This document shows, one piece after another, positions 10,612 through 20,788 of a stretch of DNA of 64,000 bases. Source of the stretch: Hordeum vulgare subsp. vulgare. Lineage: Eukaryota > Streptophyta > Magnoliopsida > Poales > Poaceae. The notes beneath the pieces were generated by a model. The model saw nothing but the letters and a program-made list of their open reading frames with translations. It was not told where the DNA came from and did no database searches. The stretch covers positions 324,902,581-324,966,580 of the forward strand of contig NC_058518.1 of the NCBI RefSeq assembly GCF_904849725.1. The letters are read 5' to 3'. How positions within the stretch are numbered: the first letter of the stretch is position 1; every line of letters begins with the position of its first letter. Made by a program: the position numbers and the translations under genes.

Positions 10612-11872
10612 GCAAGATGATATGACCTTGGTACCATCTCTAGTATTTTTGTGCTTAGATTCACGTTTCCCTCATCATATGCTCGTTGCCTACCACTGAA
10701 ATAATTGCCTCCTGATATTGCCATGAAACCCAAACACTTTCCCCTCCTAGCAAATATTGAATGGCTAAGTAGGCTTGCTCAGCTTCTAATGTTAGCGTTG
10801 CTAGTTGCAGGTGCAATTGTCTCATGTGATAACATGAGTTTGATATCATTATGTTAAATCTGTTATTTAATTAATGCACCTATATACTTGGTAAATAACA
10901 AAAGGCCTAGCCTTTTGCCGAGTGTTTTGTTCCGTTATTGCCGCCATAGTTTCCGCCTACCGGTGTTTGATTCCATAATTGATCGCTCCTAACACGTTCG
11001 GGGTTGTTATGGGGACCCCCTTGATAAATCGTGTAGTGTTAAGACTTGTCCGGCAGGACCCAACATTGGTGTTAATTTGCTAATCACTTAATAATAATCT
11101 GCATAGGGAATAGCTACCCCGAGGAATTAATCAAAAACCCGGGCCAGTGCTCCTCATGAGTGTTGGTCCAACCTAGTCTGCCTGCGGGGCCACCACAAGG
11201 AAACTTGAGGTTTGGTTCTCGTAGCTAGTTCCATCCGTCGTTTCCTAAGACTGAGATACGCGGCTCTTATCGGGGTCGGCAACACGACGGGAGGTCCTGC
11301 TAGTCTTGTCTTACCTTAGCGATATATCTTGCGTATAGGAATCCCGGTGAAGCTTTGGTTCTCCCCAGAGTTGAGGTTTTCCTCTAAGGAATCCGACGAG
11401 ATCACGAGTTTCATGATAGAGGATTACTCTGCGGCACGTGACCATTTTTGATGGACTAGTTGGAGCACCCCTGCAGGGTTTAATCTTTCGGAAAGCCGTG
11501 CCCGGGTTATGTGGCAACTTGGAATATTTGTTAACATCCGGTTCTAGATAACTTGAACTAATTCTAATAAAATTGCCAACCGTGTGCGTAACCGTGATTG
11601 TCCCCTTCGAAGACCTCTCTTCGATCGGGAACACGACGGGGTTATGTTTGACGTAAGTAGGTGTTCAGGATCACTTATTGATTAGCTAGTCTTTGCCGCT
11701 AGTATAGACCACCATCAATAACTTGTTCTACGTAAGTTAGCCACCATAAATGCTTAGGATGTTGCAACCTAAACACTGAACCTTCCTTACCTAATAGCTT
11801 GACTAGTTCTGGCACCGAGGTCATAGATTGTTGGGTCCATGTGGCTCACAGATTACTTCAACACCCCAACAG

Positions 11873-11973
11873 GTACAGGTACGCCGGACACTGGTGATCC
11901 CGATGGCACGCAGCTAGCGTGGCAGTACGATGAGGAGAACGACCGTCTGTACATGAACTATCCAGAAGACTGA
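11873..11973 (+). other. Putative terminal LTR exon with stop codon
   Basis: ACACCCCAACAG precedes this segment and gives an acceptor. Joined to the exon ending at 10611, the split codon becomes GGT and the frame stays open through TGTPDTGDPDGTQLAWQYDE and on to DRLYMNYPED, then TGA at 11971-11973. The copy in the 3' LTR (29696-29796) has the same 101 bases with five silent and three amino-acid changes and no indel. AATAAA follows at 12059. The function of such a peptide is unknown. Confidence 0.45.
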
Positions 11974-12058
11974 GGCATGGTCGTGATCATGGGCAAGCAT
12001 GCAGGGTAGCATAGGCTTTTCTCATGTTATGTAGTCCGTAGCGGAACTACCTTGTCTG

Positions 12059-12064
12059 AATAAA
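12059..12064 (+). terminator. Polyadenylation signal in the T 5' LTR
   Basis: AATAAA followed by TGTGTGATGTAA, near the end of the LTR and downstream of the putative terminal exon. The same signal stands at 29882-29887 in the 3' LTR, where it would end the genomic transcript. Confidence 0.55.
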
Positions 12065-12238
12065 TGTGTGATGTAAACTCTGATATTATCTATGAGATGG
12101 CAAACGATTCCCTATTTGTCTTTCTATTATTATGTATGTGCTATGTTATCGTGCTTGCAAAGCGCTTAGATGCACTTCTTTCCATTTTGGGTCCTCGTTC
12201 CCTAAATCGGAAAGGACCGCATCTTAGTCGTTACAAGT

Positions 12239-12250
12239 TGGTATCAGAGC
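12239..12250 (+). promoter_or_regulatory. Primer-binding site of T (initiator methionine tRNA)
   Basis: TGGTATCAGAGC begins three bases after the LTR end and is the standard complement of the 3' end of plant initiator tRNA-Met. It fixes the LTR boundary and the plus orientation of T. Confidence 0.92.
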
Positions 12251-13291
12251 CTTACGACCATAGGATCCTTTGTGTGATCGTACTTGGCCGAGTCGAGTCT
12301 AGTAAAATGTTTTGAGTCTTAGTTATATCAGAGAGTAGGATTCTTTTTTCTCCTCTTCCATGCTCTGGTGAGGTTCCTGGCTTAGGAAATCTTAATTCTA
12401 CTCCTCTTCTCGCTCAAAATTTTTTGAGGATCACGCGGGTATTTTTGAAATCTATATGATATCGATGTGACGGAGTTCTGTCTTGGTGCCTCCTGTCTGC
12501 CTTGATTTCTTCCGGGGAGTTGAGGTCCAAGGGATTCTTGTGCACATCGCCATCATTCATATTTCTGAGTATCTCAGAACGAAGGATGTTCGTAATTGCT
12601 TCAATACTAGTAGTGGCGAGATAACCCCGATGTCCCCAGTACTGGTGCAGATTGTTCGGGAGTACTGCCATACTTTGTATCGTTGTGATCACGAGGGTCT
12701 ATAATAGATGAAGGTCCGAGATTCTGGTTATGTGTTGATGGATGTGATACATTGGACGGGTTAGTATAGGAGTTGTGTGAATATTACTCCTTGTATCCGT
12801 GTACCAGATTGCATGACCAGATATTTCGGGAATTCATAGGTGGGATATCAAGTAGTGACTTATAAGACAATCTTCCTATAGATGCATGATGTGAGGTTGG
12901 GATTCGACATTCAGTGGGTATGTTTGTTCACGGTCGTCTTACAGCGGTTATCGTTGTGTCTTAAAGAGTCCTTGTAGCTTGCTACGACTCGGGGATACTT
13001 CGTAAGTCATGTGCACTACATTGCATAGGATGGCTACTGTAAATTCGAGCCCGTGCGACCTTATCCACGAAGATATCGGATGGAATCTCGATCATACGTT
13101 TGTTCCGAGCAGTTCTAGCTCATACTTGTTTGCAAGTCTTAATTAGAATTTTGTTGACAGTCACTTTGAGGAAGCATTCTTACTATTTTGTTTGAGTGCA
13201 ATTGCTAATATTCCTGTTCAGATATTCCTGCCTTTTTGATGCAGCTATACCTTCAATTATTATGTGGGCTAATGTGTTGTCCGTCTTCAGG
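12251..13291 (+). other. T leader between primer-binding site and gag
   Basis: About 1 kb without a long open frame in either direction. A T-rich stretch precedes AG at 13290, just before the gag ATG (TTCAGGATGG), which could be a splice acceptor for a leader intron. I see no repeat or RNA gene here. Confidence 0.6.
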
Positions 13292-14253
13292 ATGGCTCCA
13301 CCAACTCGTCAGAATCCAGGTCATGAGGATGTGCCGCCACCACCTCCTCCTCCGAAGAATCCTCCTCCGCTGTCGCCTCCTCCTGTAGAGGCTTGGCAAG
13401 CGGTGATGGCTTCTACAAATGCAAACACTCAGATGCTGATATAGTTGTTGCAAGAGAGGACTAATCAGCAGCAAGGGAACTTCAATCATGGTGGTAATCA
13501 GTTTGCTAATCTGAGTCAGTTCCTGTCAAATCAGCCGAAGACTTTCACTCCCTGTTTCCAGCCGTTTGATGCTGAGGATTGGATCCGCGACATGAACAAG
13601 CACTTTGAATGTAGCAATGTTCGTCCAGAGGATTTTGTCAAGTTTGCAACATTCCAGCTGAAGGGGCAAGCATCTATCAAGTGGCAGTAGCTAAAGGTTT
13701 CCAGGGGTGCTAGAGTGATCACTTGGGATGAGTTCTGCCGTGACTTCAGATCCCACTACATTATGTCCAGCTTTGTGGAGGAAATGCGTGAGAAGTTCAG
13801 GCGCTTGAAGCAAGGTGGTAACTCCGTGTACAAGTACAATGTCGAGTTCCATGAGCTAGCCCGATACGCCTTGCAGGATATCCCTGATCAGAAGAGCAAG
13901 ATTTATCAGTTCAGAGGTGGCTTGAAAGAAGATTTGCAGTTAGCTCTCGCTTTGCACGACCCTGAGGAGTTCGATAAATTCTACAACTTAGCTCTCAGGG
14001 CTGAGGTAGCTTTGCTTAGGGTGGAGAATTCTAAGAAGCGCTTCAGAGATTCCAGCTCGTCTTCCTCAACTCAGGTGGTTCAGAATCAATAGAAGTATTG
14101 GGTCTCTCCTCCTCCTCCTCGGCACATGCAGCAGTTCAAGCATTCTGGTGGCCGTGGTTCTTCCCACCCACCCAACCCAGCTTTCCAGCAGAGATTCCAG
14201 CAGCAGAAGCAAGGGCTCCTCAGACACAGTACCGTCAGCGAGCAGATGTTACT
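13292..14253 (+). pseudogene. gag: T gag, with in-frame stops
   Basis: Starts at ATG 13292 (MAPPTRQNPG), then a proline run. The gag core includes FDAEDWIRDMNKHFE, FATFQLKGQASIKW, WDEFCRDFRSHY, MREKFRRLKQGGNSVYKYN and FRGGLKEDLQLAL. In-frame TAG codons at 13442, 13688 and 14090 interrupt it, each explained by C-to-T change of a glutamine codon. A one-base slip near 14205 shifts the frame before the zinc knuckle. Length without breaks matches Del-type gag. It would form the particle core. Confidence 0.9.
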
Positions 14254-15108
14254 TGTCACAAGTGTGGGCAGAAGGGTCACTATGCCAACAAGTGCACTTC
14301 TCAGCCCTGTCTTCCGCCTCCTCCTCCAGGCAAACCTCCAAGCAATGCTCTCGTGAAGTTCAACCCCAGGTCTGCTCGAGTCAACATGGTGAATGCGGCT
14401 GAGGCAGAAAATTCGTCAGATGTGATTATGGGTAACCTCCTCGTCAATGATATTCCTGCTAAAGTGTTGTTCGATTCTGGCGCATCACATTCTTTCATGT
14501 CATATCCCTTTGCATCTGGTAATAATATTGTGACCAAGTTTTTACCAAAGTCATTGCAAGTTGTGTCTCCGGGTATGCGGATGAGCTCTCAGTTGTTCGT
14601 ATCGGGTGTTTCTGTCAAGATGGGTAGTTATTCTTTTCTGGCGTCTCCTATTGTCTTGGGCAATTCCGACAGTGATTTGATCCTTGGTATGGACTGGTTG
14701 GCCATGAACAAGGCATCGATTGATTGTGAAGCTAAAGAAGTGAAGCTTACTCACTCTTCAGAGGATGTGATTATCTTTGCGGCGCACGATGACACAATCC
14801 CTCTGTTCTCTTTGAATGAAAAGGGTGAGATTAATCCCATTTCGCAAGTCCCAGTGGTCTGTGAATATGAAGATGTGTTTCCAAAAGAGCTGCCAGGAAT
14901 GCCTCCGCACCGAGAAGTTGAATTTGTTATTGAGCTTGAACCAGATACTGAGCCTTTGTGCAAACGGCCGTACAAATTGGGTCCAGAAGAGTTGAAGGAG
15001 CTTAAGAGGCAACTCGATGAGCAGGAGCGTTTGGGTCTGATCAGACCGAGCTCGTCTCCTTGGGGCTGTGGAGTTCTGTTTGTCAAGAAGAAGGATGGCA
15101 CGGACTGA
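14254..15108 (+). pseudogene. pol: T zinc knuckle, protease and start of RT
   Basis: One CCHC knuckle CHKCGQKGHYANKC at 14254-14295 binds nucleic acid. The protease has LFDSGASHSFM with catalytic Asp at 14473 and the second strand LILGMDWLAMNKASID at about 14680. The RT region opens with YEDVFPKELPGMPPHREVEF and KRPYKLGPEELKELKRQL, then SPWGCGVLFVKKKDG. A TGA at 15106-15108 replaces an Arg or Trp codon in front of [12 protein letters not shown], so the polyprotein is cut here. In the family gag and pol are one frame; here the frame differs from gag by one base. Confidence 0.9.
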
Positions 15109-16200
15109 TTGTGTGTCGATTATCGTCCATTGAACAAGAAGACAGTCAGAAACAAGTATCCACTTCCGAACATAAATGAGTTGTTTGAGCATTTGAAAGG
15201 GGCTAAGATCTTCTCCAAGCTCGATCTCAGAATGGGCTATCATCAAATTCGCATTCGCAAAGAGGATATTCCGATGACTGCTTTTAGGACAAGTTTTGGC
15301 TCGTATGAGTATACGGTCATGTCTTTTGGTCTGGCAAATGCTCCATCGACATTTTGTCGAATGATGAACTACATATTCTCTCCGTTCAAGAATGAGTTCG
15401 TCTTGCTGTATGTCGACGATATTCTGGTCTTTTCAGAGACTGAGGAAGAATATGAAGAACATCTAAGGCTGGTGCTTGATAAGCTAAGAGAGCACAAATT
15501 CTATGCCAAGTTTTCCAAGTGTGAGTTCTGGTTGAAAGAAGTCGTCTATCTTGGGCACATCATCTCTGCCGAGGGCATCAAAGTTGATCTGTCGAAGGTG
15601 CAGGCTGTTGTTGAGTGGGAGCCTCCGCAAAATGTGAAGCAGCTTCGAAGCTTTCTCGGGCTTGCAAGCTATTGTAGAAGGTTCGTTGAGAACTTCTCCA
15701 AGATTGTTAAGCCTCTCTCAAGTCTTCTTCAGAAGGGTGTGAAGTGTGCCTGGTCTCCAGAGTGTCAATTGGCCTTCCACACACTCAAAGAGAAGCTCAC
15801 CTCTACTCCAGTCTTGGTTCCTCCTGATGACTCCAAACCTTACCAAGTGTTCTGTGACGCCTCTCTTCAAGGTATTGGTGCAGTTCTGATGCAAGAGAAG
15901 AAAGTGGTTGCTTATACCTCCAGGCAGTTGAAGCCAGCGGAGAAGAATTATTGTGTGCATGATCTTGAGCTGGCAGCAGTGGTACACGCTCTGATGACTT
16001 GGAGACACCTCTTGTTGGAACGAAAGGTTGAAGTGTTCACCGATCACAAGAGTCTCAAGTACATCTTCACCCAGCCTAACCTGAATCTCCAGCAAACTCG
16101 TTGGGTGGAAATGCTCCAATATTTTAATCTAAGCGTTGAGTACACGCAAGGCAAAGCTAATGTCGTGGCAGATGCTTTGAGCAGGAAGGCTTACTGCAAC
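15109..16200 (+). pseudogene. pol: T reverse transcriptase and RNase H
   Basis: Open throughout. RT shows [34 protein letters not shown] (catalytic Asp of motif A), [20 protein letters not shown], and the YVDD box at 15409-15420, then [17 protein letters not shown]. RNase H follows with [32 protein letters not shown] and [13 protein letters not shown], ending at VADALSRK. All expected catalytic acids of both domains are seen. It is called broken only because the same polyprotein has stops on both sides (15106 and 16561). Confidence 0.93.
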
Positions 16201-17479
16201 AGTTTCATTCTGAAGCCTCTCCAGCCTGACCTTTGTGAATCTTTTAGAAAGCTCAACCTTCAGTTAGTACCTCAGGGATTTCTTGCAAATCTTCATATCT
16301 CTCCTACCTTGGAAGATCAGGTCCGAGGAGCACAACTTCTTGATGCAATGGTGAATAAAGTCAAGATTGTCTTGGCAAAGGGACTTCCCAAATATAAGTG
16401 CTTCAGTGTTGATGCTAGAGACACGTTATTCTTTGAGGATCGTCTTGTCGTTCCGAAAGGTGATCTCAGAAAGGTAATCATGGAAGAAGCTCATAACTCT
16501 CTGCTCTCTATACATCCAGGAAGCTCCAAGATGTATCAGGACTTCAAACAGACCTTCTGCTAGACTCGCATGAAGCGTGGGATTGCTCAGTTCGTAAATG
16601 AATGTGATGTATGTCGAAGGGTGAAAGCAGAGCATCAACGTCCAGCAGGTCTTTTGCATCCATTGCCCATTCCCGAGTGGAAGTTTGACCATATTGAGAT
16701 GGATTTCGTCACCGGGTTTCCGAAGTCTAAGAAGGGTAACGATGCCATCTTCGTCGTCATCGACAAGTTGAGTAAAGTGGCTCATTTTCTTCCAGTCAAG
16801 GAATCCATTTCGGCAGCTCAGCTTGCAGAGCTGTACACTTCTAGGATAGTATCTTTGCACGGCGTGCCTATGATGATTTCTTCGGATCGCAGAAGTATCT
16901 TCACTTCCAAGTTCTGGGATTCTTTTCAGTCGGTGATGGGCACGAAGATACGCTTCATCACAGCTTTTCATCCTCAGACTAGTGGTCAAGTGGAGAGAAT
17001 CAATCAGGTCCTTGAGGATATGCTGAGAGCATGTGTTATCTCTTTTGGCATGAAGTGGGAAGACTATCTGCCTTTCACTGAGTTCTCGTATAACAACAGT
17101 TATCAAGCTAGTTCAGGCAAAGCTCCGTTTGAGATTCTCTATGGCAGGAAGTGTCGTACCCCGCTCAACTGGTCCGAGACCGGCGAGCGTCAGATTCTTG
17201 GGAATGACTTGATAGAAGAAGCTAAAGAGATGTGTCAGGTCATTCGGGATAATCTCAGAGCAGCGCAGTCCCGTCAGAAGAGCCATTATGATAGCAAGCA
17301 TCATGACATGTCTTATGAGCTCGATGACTTCGTCTATCTCAAGGTCTCCCCTATGAAGGGTACACAGCGCTTTTGCATGAAAGGCAAGCTTGCACCTCAT
17401 TTTTTTGGTCCTTACAGAGTTGTTGGCAAGAGAGGCGACCTTGCGTACCAGCTCGAGCTCCCGTCAAACTTTGCAAATG
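16201..17479 (+). pseudogene. pol: T integrase, zinc finger and D,D35E core
   Basis: The HHCC finger reads [20 protein letters not shown], then a TAG at 16561, then NECDVCRRVK. The catalytic core has Asp 16702 (MDFVTGFP), Asp 16885 (SSDRRSIF) and Glu 16993 (GQVERINQ), spacing D-x60-D-x35-E, so all three metal ligands are intact. The C-terminal part carries VYLKVSPMKGTQRF, KLAPHFFGPYRVV and GDLAYQLELP before element A interrupts at 17480. The rest, with the chromodomain, is at 24466-24732. Confidence 0.92.
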
Positions 17480-19086
17480 TGATACGTCTCAAACGTATCT
17501 ATAATTTTTGATGGTTTCATGATGTTATCTTGTCAACTTTGGATGTTTTCTATACCTTTTATATCTTTTTTGGGACTAACTTATTAATTCACTGCCAAGT
17601 GTCAGTTCCTGTTTTTCTGTTTTTTTGACTCTTTTCAGATCTGATTTTGGAATGGAGTCCAAACGGAATAAAATCTCCGAAATGAATTTTTCCAGAACAG
17701 AAGAAGATCGGGGGACTTGAGGGCCAAGGCAGGAGGCTCACAGGGAGCCCACAAGCCCTGACGCCACGGCCAGGGGGGCCCACGGCGACCAGGCTTCTAG
17801 CCTCCCTGGCGCTCCCCTGCCCTACCTCTTTGGCCTATATATTCCCTAAAATCCCAGAAAAAATCAGGACGTCCACGAAACCACTTTTCCGTCGCTGCAA
17901 GCTTCTATTTCCGCAAGATCTCATCTGGAGACCCTTTCCGGTGCCCTGCCGGAGGGGACTTTGGAGCTGGAGAGCTTCTACATCAACATCATCGCCCCTC
18001 CAATGGCTCGTGAGTAGTCTACTTCAGACCTACGGGTCCGTAGTTAGTAGCTAGATGGCTTCTTCTCTCTCTTGGATCTTCAATACAAACTTCTCCATGA
18101 TCTTCATGGAGACCTATCTGATGTAATCCTCTTTGGCGGTGTGTTTGTCGAGATCCGATGAATTGTGGATTTGTGATCAGATTATCTATGAATTATATTT
18201 GAGTCTTTTCTAATTTCTTATTTGCATGATTTGATATCCTTGTAAGTCTCTCTGAGTCTTGGGTTTTGTTTGGCCAACTAGATCTATGATTCTTGCAATG
18301 GGAGAAGTGCTTGGTTTTGGGTTCATACCGTGCGGTGACCTTTCCCAGTGACAAAAGGGGCAGCAAGGCACGCATCGTGTTGTTGCTATCAAGGGTAACA
18401 AGATGGGCTTTCATCATAGATTTGATATTGTCCATCTACATCATGTCATCTTGGTTAAGGCATTACTCTGTTCTTATGAACTCAATACACTAGATGCATG
18501 CAAGATAGCGGTCGGCGTGTGGAGTAATAGTAGTAGATGCAGAAAGTATCGGTCTACTTGTTTTGGATGTGATGCCTATATGATGATCATTGCCATAGAT
18601 AACGTCATGACTTTGTGCGGTTCTATCAATTGCTCGACAGTAATTCGTTCACCCTCCGTCTACTTGTTTTCATGAGAGAAGCCACTAGTGAACACTACGG
18701 CCCCCGGGTCTATTCACAACTATCATCTCCACTTTTACTTTTACTTTGCATTGTTTACGTTTTGCTTTCAGTTCTCACTTTGCAAACAATCTATAAGGGA
18801 TTGACAACCCCTTCATAGCGTTGGGTGCAAGCTCTTTGTGTTTGTGCAGGTACTTGTGACTTGACGCGATCCTCCTACTGGATCGATACCTTGGTTCTCA
18901 AACTGAGGGAAATACTTACTGCCGCAGTGCTACATCACCCTTTCCTCTTCAAGGGAACACCAACGCAAGGCTCCAGGGCCGCGGGGGAATCCTTTGCATA
19001 TTTGCCAAGGAAGTCCCTGTAGGCGTAGCCAGCAGTAGAAGGATTCCTGGCGCCGTTGCTGGGGAAGGTCTTTTGTTGCCGTAGCA
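17480..19086 (+). repeat. 5' LTR of element A
   Basis: About 1.6 kb, ending GTTGCCGTAGCA by comparison with the 3' LTR. About six differences in the first 130 bases separate the two LTRs. The last 50 bases contain one copy of the primer-binding-site word, so the LTR edge has moved downstream of an older site. Short frames inside (17589-18818) are LTR sequence shared with B and are not genes. Confidence 0.85.
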
Positions 19087-19165
19087 GAAGGATTTCTGGC
19101 GCCGTTGTCGGGGAAGGTCTTTTGTTGCCGTAGCAGAAGGATTTCTGGTGCCGTTGCCGGGGAGG
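19035..19165 (+). repeat. Triple tandem repeat of the primer-binding site region
   Basis: Three copies of a unit of about 48 bases, each with a site for an aspartate tRNA: TGGCGCCGTTGCTGGGGA (19048-19065), TGGCGCCGTTGTCGGGGA (19097-19114) and TGGTGCCGTTGCCGGGGA (19146-19163). The first copy is inside the LTR as judged from the 3' LTR, which holds only the equivalent of copy 1 (24428-24445). Copy 2 is therefore the site next to the LTR edge, and copy 3 is a spare. Confidence 0.85.
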
Positions 19166-19369
19166 AAGATCAAGTCAAGAACTCATCCAAGTAGGTGTCG
19201 CAAACTCATCTCTTGCATTTACTTTGTTTGCCAGTTGCCTCTCGTTTTCCTCTCCCCCACTTCACATTTCCTTTTTCGTTTGCCTTTTTCGTTCGCCCTT
19301 TTCTTTTGCTTGCTTTCTGTTTGCCTGTGTGCTATGTGCCTTCAATATGCTTGCATCTTCGCTAGCTGA
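19166..19369 (+). other. A leader
   Basis: About 200 bases of T/C-rich leader, nearly the same as 55463-55650 in element B up to the point where B has its gag ATG. Here the matching position reads CTAGCTGAAAA instead of ATGGCTGAAAA, so the start codon is lost. No other content seen. Confidence 0.7.
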
Positions 19370-19915
19370 AAATCTAGTGATTTGGATCCTCATCCACTTG
19401 CTAATCTCTTTAAGAGATCCAATTATGTTGATCCAATTGCTAGTGAGTTGAGTGCACTTGACTTTCTCTATGGAGTTTTGCTTGACATGCGTGAATCTGA
19501 AAATCGTGATGAAGAAATTTATAAAGTGATTCACGAGGGCTCCTTGGATGAAAAGCATGATTGCAATGGTTTCACTATAAATTCTATTAGTGACAATCAT
19601 GCTAAAAATATGCAAAACCCTAAGCTTGGGAATGCTAGTTTTGCTATGTCCACTACTTGTTGCAATGATCATGAGTGGAGCGATGATTTTTCTTACGATC
19701 TTGAAAATTTGTTTAAGCCTCATGATGAATATGATATTTGCAATATTATTGAAAGTGCGTTTGGAGAAGTCATGACTTTAGTTGATGATAATCCCACTAT
19801 TTTTGAAGAGCGTCAACTTTGCATGCATGTGGATCATGAAAAGAATATCCTATGTGATGGTTACATTGTTGAATTCGAATATGATCCCACATGTAATTAT
19901 TATGATAGAGGATAA
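19370..19915 (+). pseudogene. Non-gag ORF of element A, start codon lost
   Basis: Open for 181 codons to TAA. It starts DPHPLANLFKRSNYVDPIAS, followed by ELSALDFLYGVLLDMRE, an acidic middle with many Asp, Glu and His, and ends EFEYDPTCNYYDRG. It has no gag core, no CCHC knuckle, no protease motif and no membrane segment. It sits where B has gag, after the same leader. The ancestral start was probably ATGGCTGAA, now CTAGCTGAA with a one-base slip and a TGA at 19367. I do not recognise a domain. It may be a host-derived or element-specific protein carried by a non-autonomous lineage; function unknown. Confidence 0.6.
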
Positions 19916-20181
19916 TATGGTGGTAGAAACTTTCATGTTACCAAATCACCTCTCGTTATGTTGAGATTGACATTGTCTCTTTCTTCTTCCTGGCATATGG
20001 TAACTATTGGTTGTCTTGACAATCTGTTTTCCTATAAAATGCCTATGCATAGGAAGTATGTTAGACTTATATGTAATTTTCACATGCTTTATGATGCTCT
20101 CGTTGTGCTTCAATTCTTGTCTTTTGTGTGAGCATCATTGAATTATCAATGCCTAGCTAAGGGCGTTAAACAATAGCGCTT

Positions 20182-20198
20182 GTTGGGAGGCAACCCAA
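20182..20198 (+). other. Conserved hairpin GTTGGG/CCCAA in element A
   Basis: GTTGGGAGGCAACCCAA folds into a five-base stem with loop AGGCAA; B (57777-57794) adds a sixth pair. It follows GGGCGTTAAACAATAGCGCT, which is also shared with B. Confidence 0.6.
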
Positions 20199-20788
20199 TG
20201 AATCTATCCTTTTTCTTTCTGTTTTGTGTTTTCCACACTTTCATAGTTCTGTTATGATTGTGTTTTTTGTGTTTCTTTTGCGTTTGTGCCAAGTAAAACC
20301 GTTATGATTAGTCTTGGGGATGATCGTTTGGTCATGCTGGAAAAGAGAGAAACTTTCTGCTCACGAAAAGAGTTTTCGTTTTTTTTCTGTAAGAGCTTTT
20401 GAGTTGATTCTTTTTTCCGCTGATTGCTACGCAAACTCTTAGGAATGTCATAATTTTACAGAATTTTTTACGTAACAAAACTATACGAAGTATACAGATT
20501 GCTACAGACTGGTCTGTTGTTAACAGATTCTGTTTTTGTTGAGTTGGTTGATTATTTTGATGAAACTATGGATAGTATCGGGGGGTATTAGCCATGGAAG
20601 ATTGAAAATATATTAATCCAACATCAACATAAGTAGAATTTAAGCTTGCTACAGTACCTAAGGAAGTGGTGATTTGCTTCTTATACTAATGTTATCACGA
20701 GTTTCTATTTAAGTTTCGTGTTGTGAAGTTTTCAAGTTTTGGGTGAAATTCTTATGGACAAAGAGATAAAGACTGGCAAGAGCTCAAG

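Larger units (their letters stand above)
6921..12235 (+). repeat. 5' LTR of element T
   Basis: Long LTR whose parts are, in order: U3 to about 7745; a TATA box (7746); a C/T-rich leader ending in a good splice donor CAG|GTAAGC at 7843; two tRNA-like modules (8412-8638); TG-rich DNA (8820-9190); AT-rich DNA without ORFs; a putative exon (10528-10611), a GC-AG intron and a second putative exon (11873-11973); AATAAA (12059-12064); and the end at CGTTACA. It matches 24770-30058 throughout, with scattered substitutions and small indels. Short open frames elsewhere in it have no recognisable content. Confidence 0.93.
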
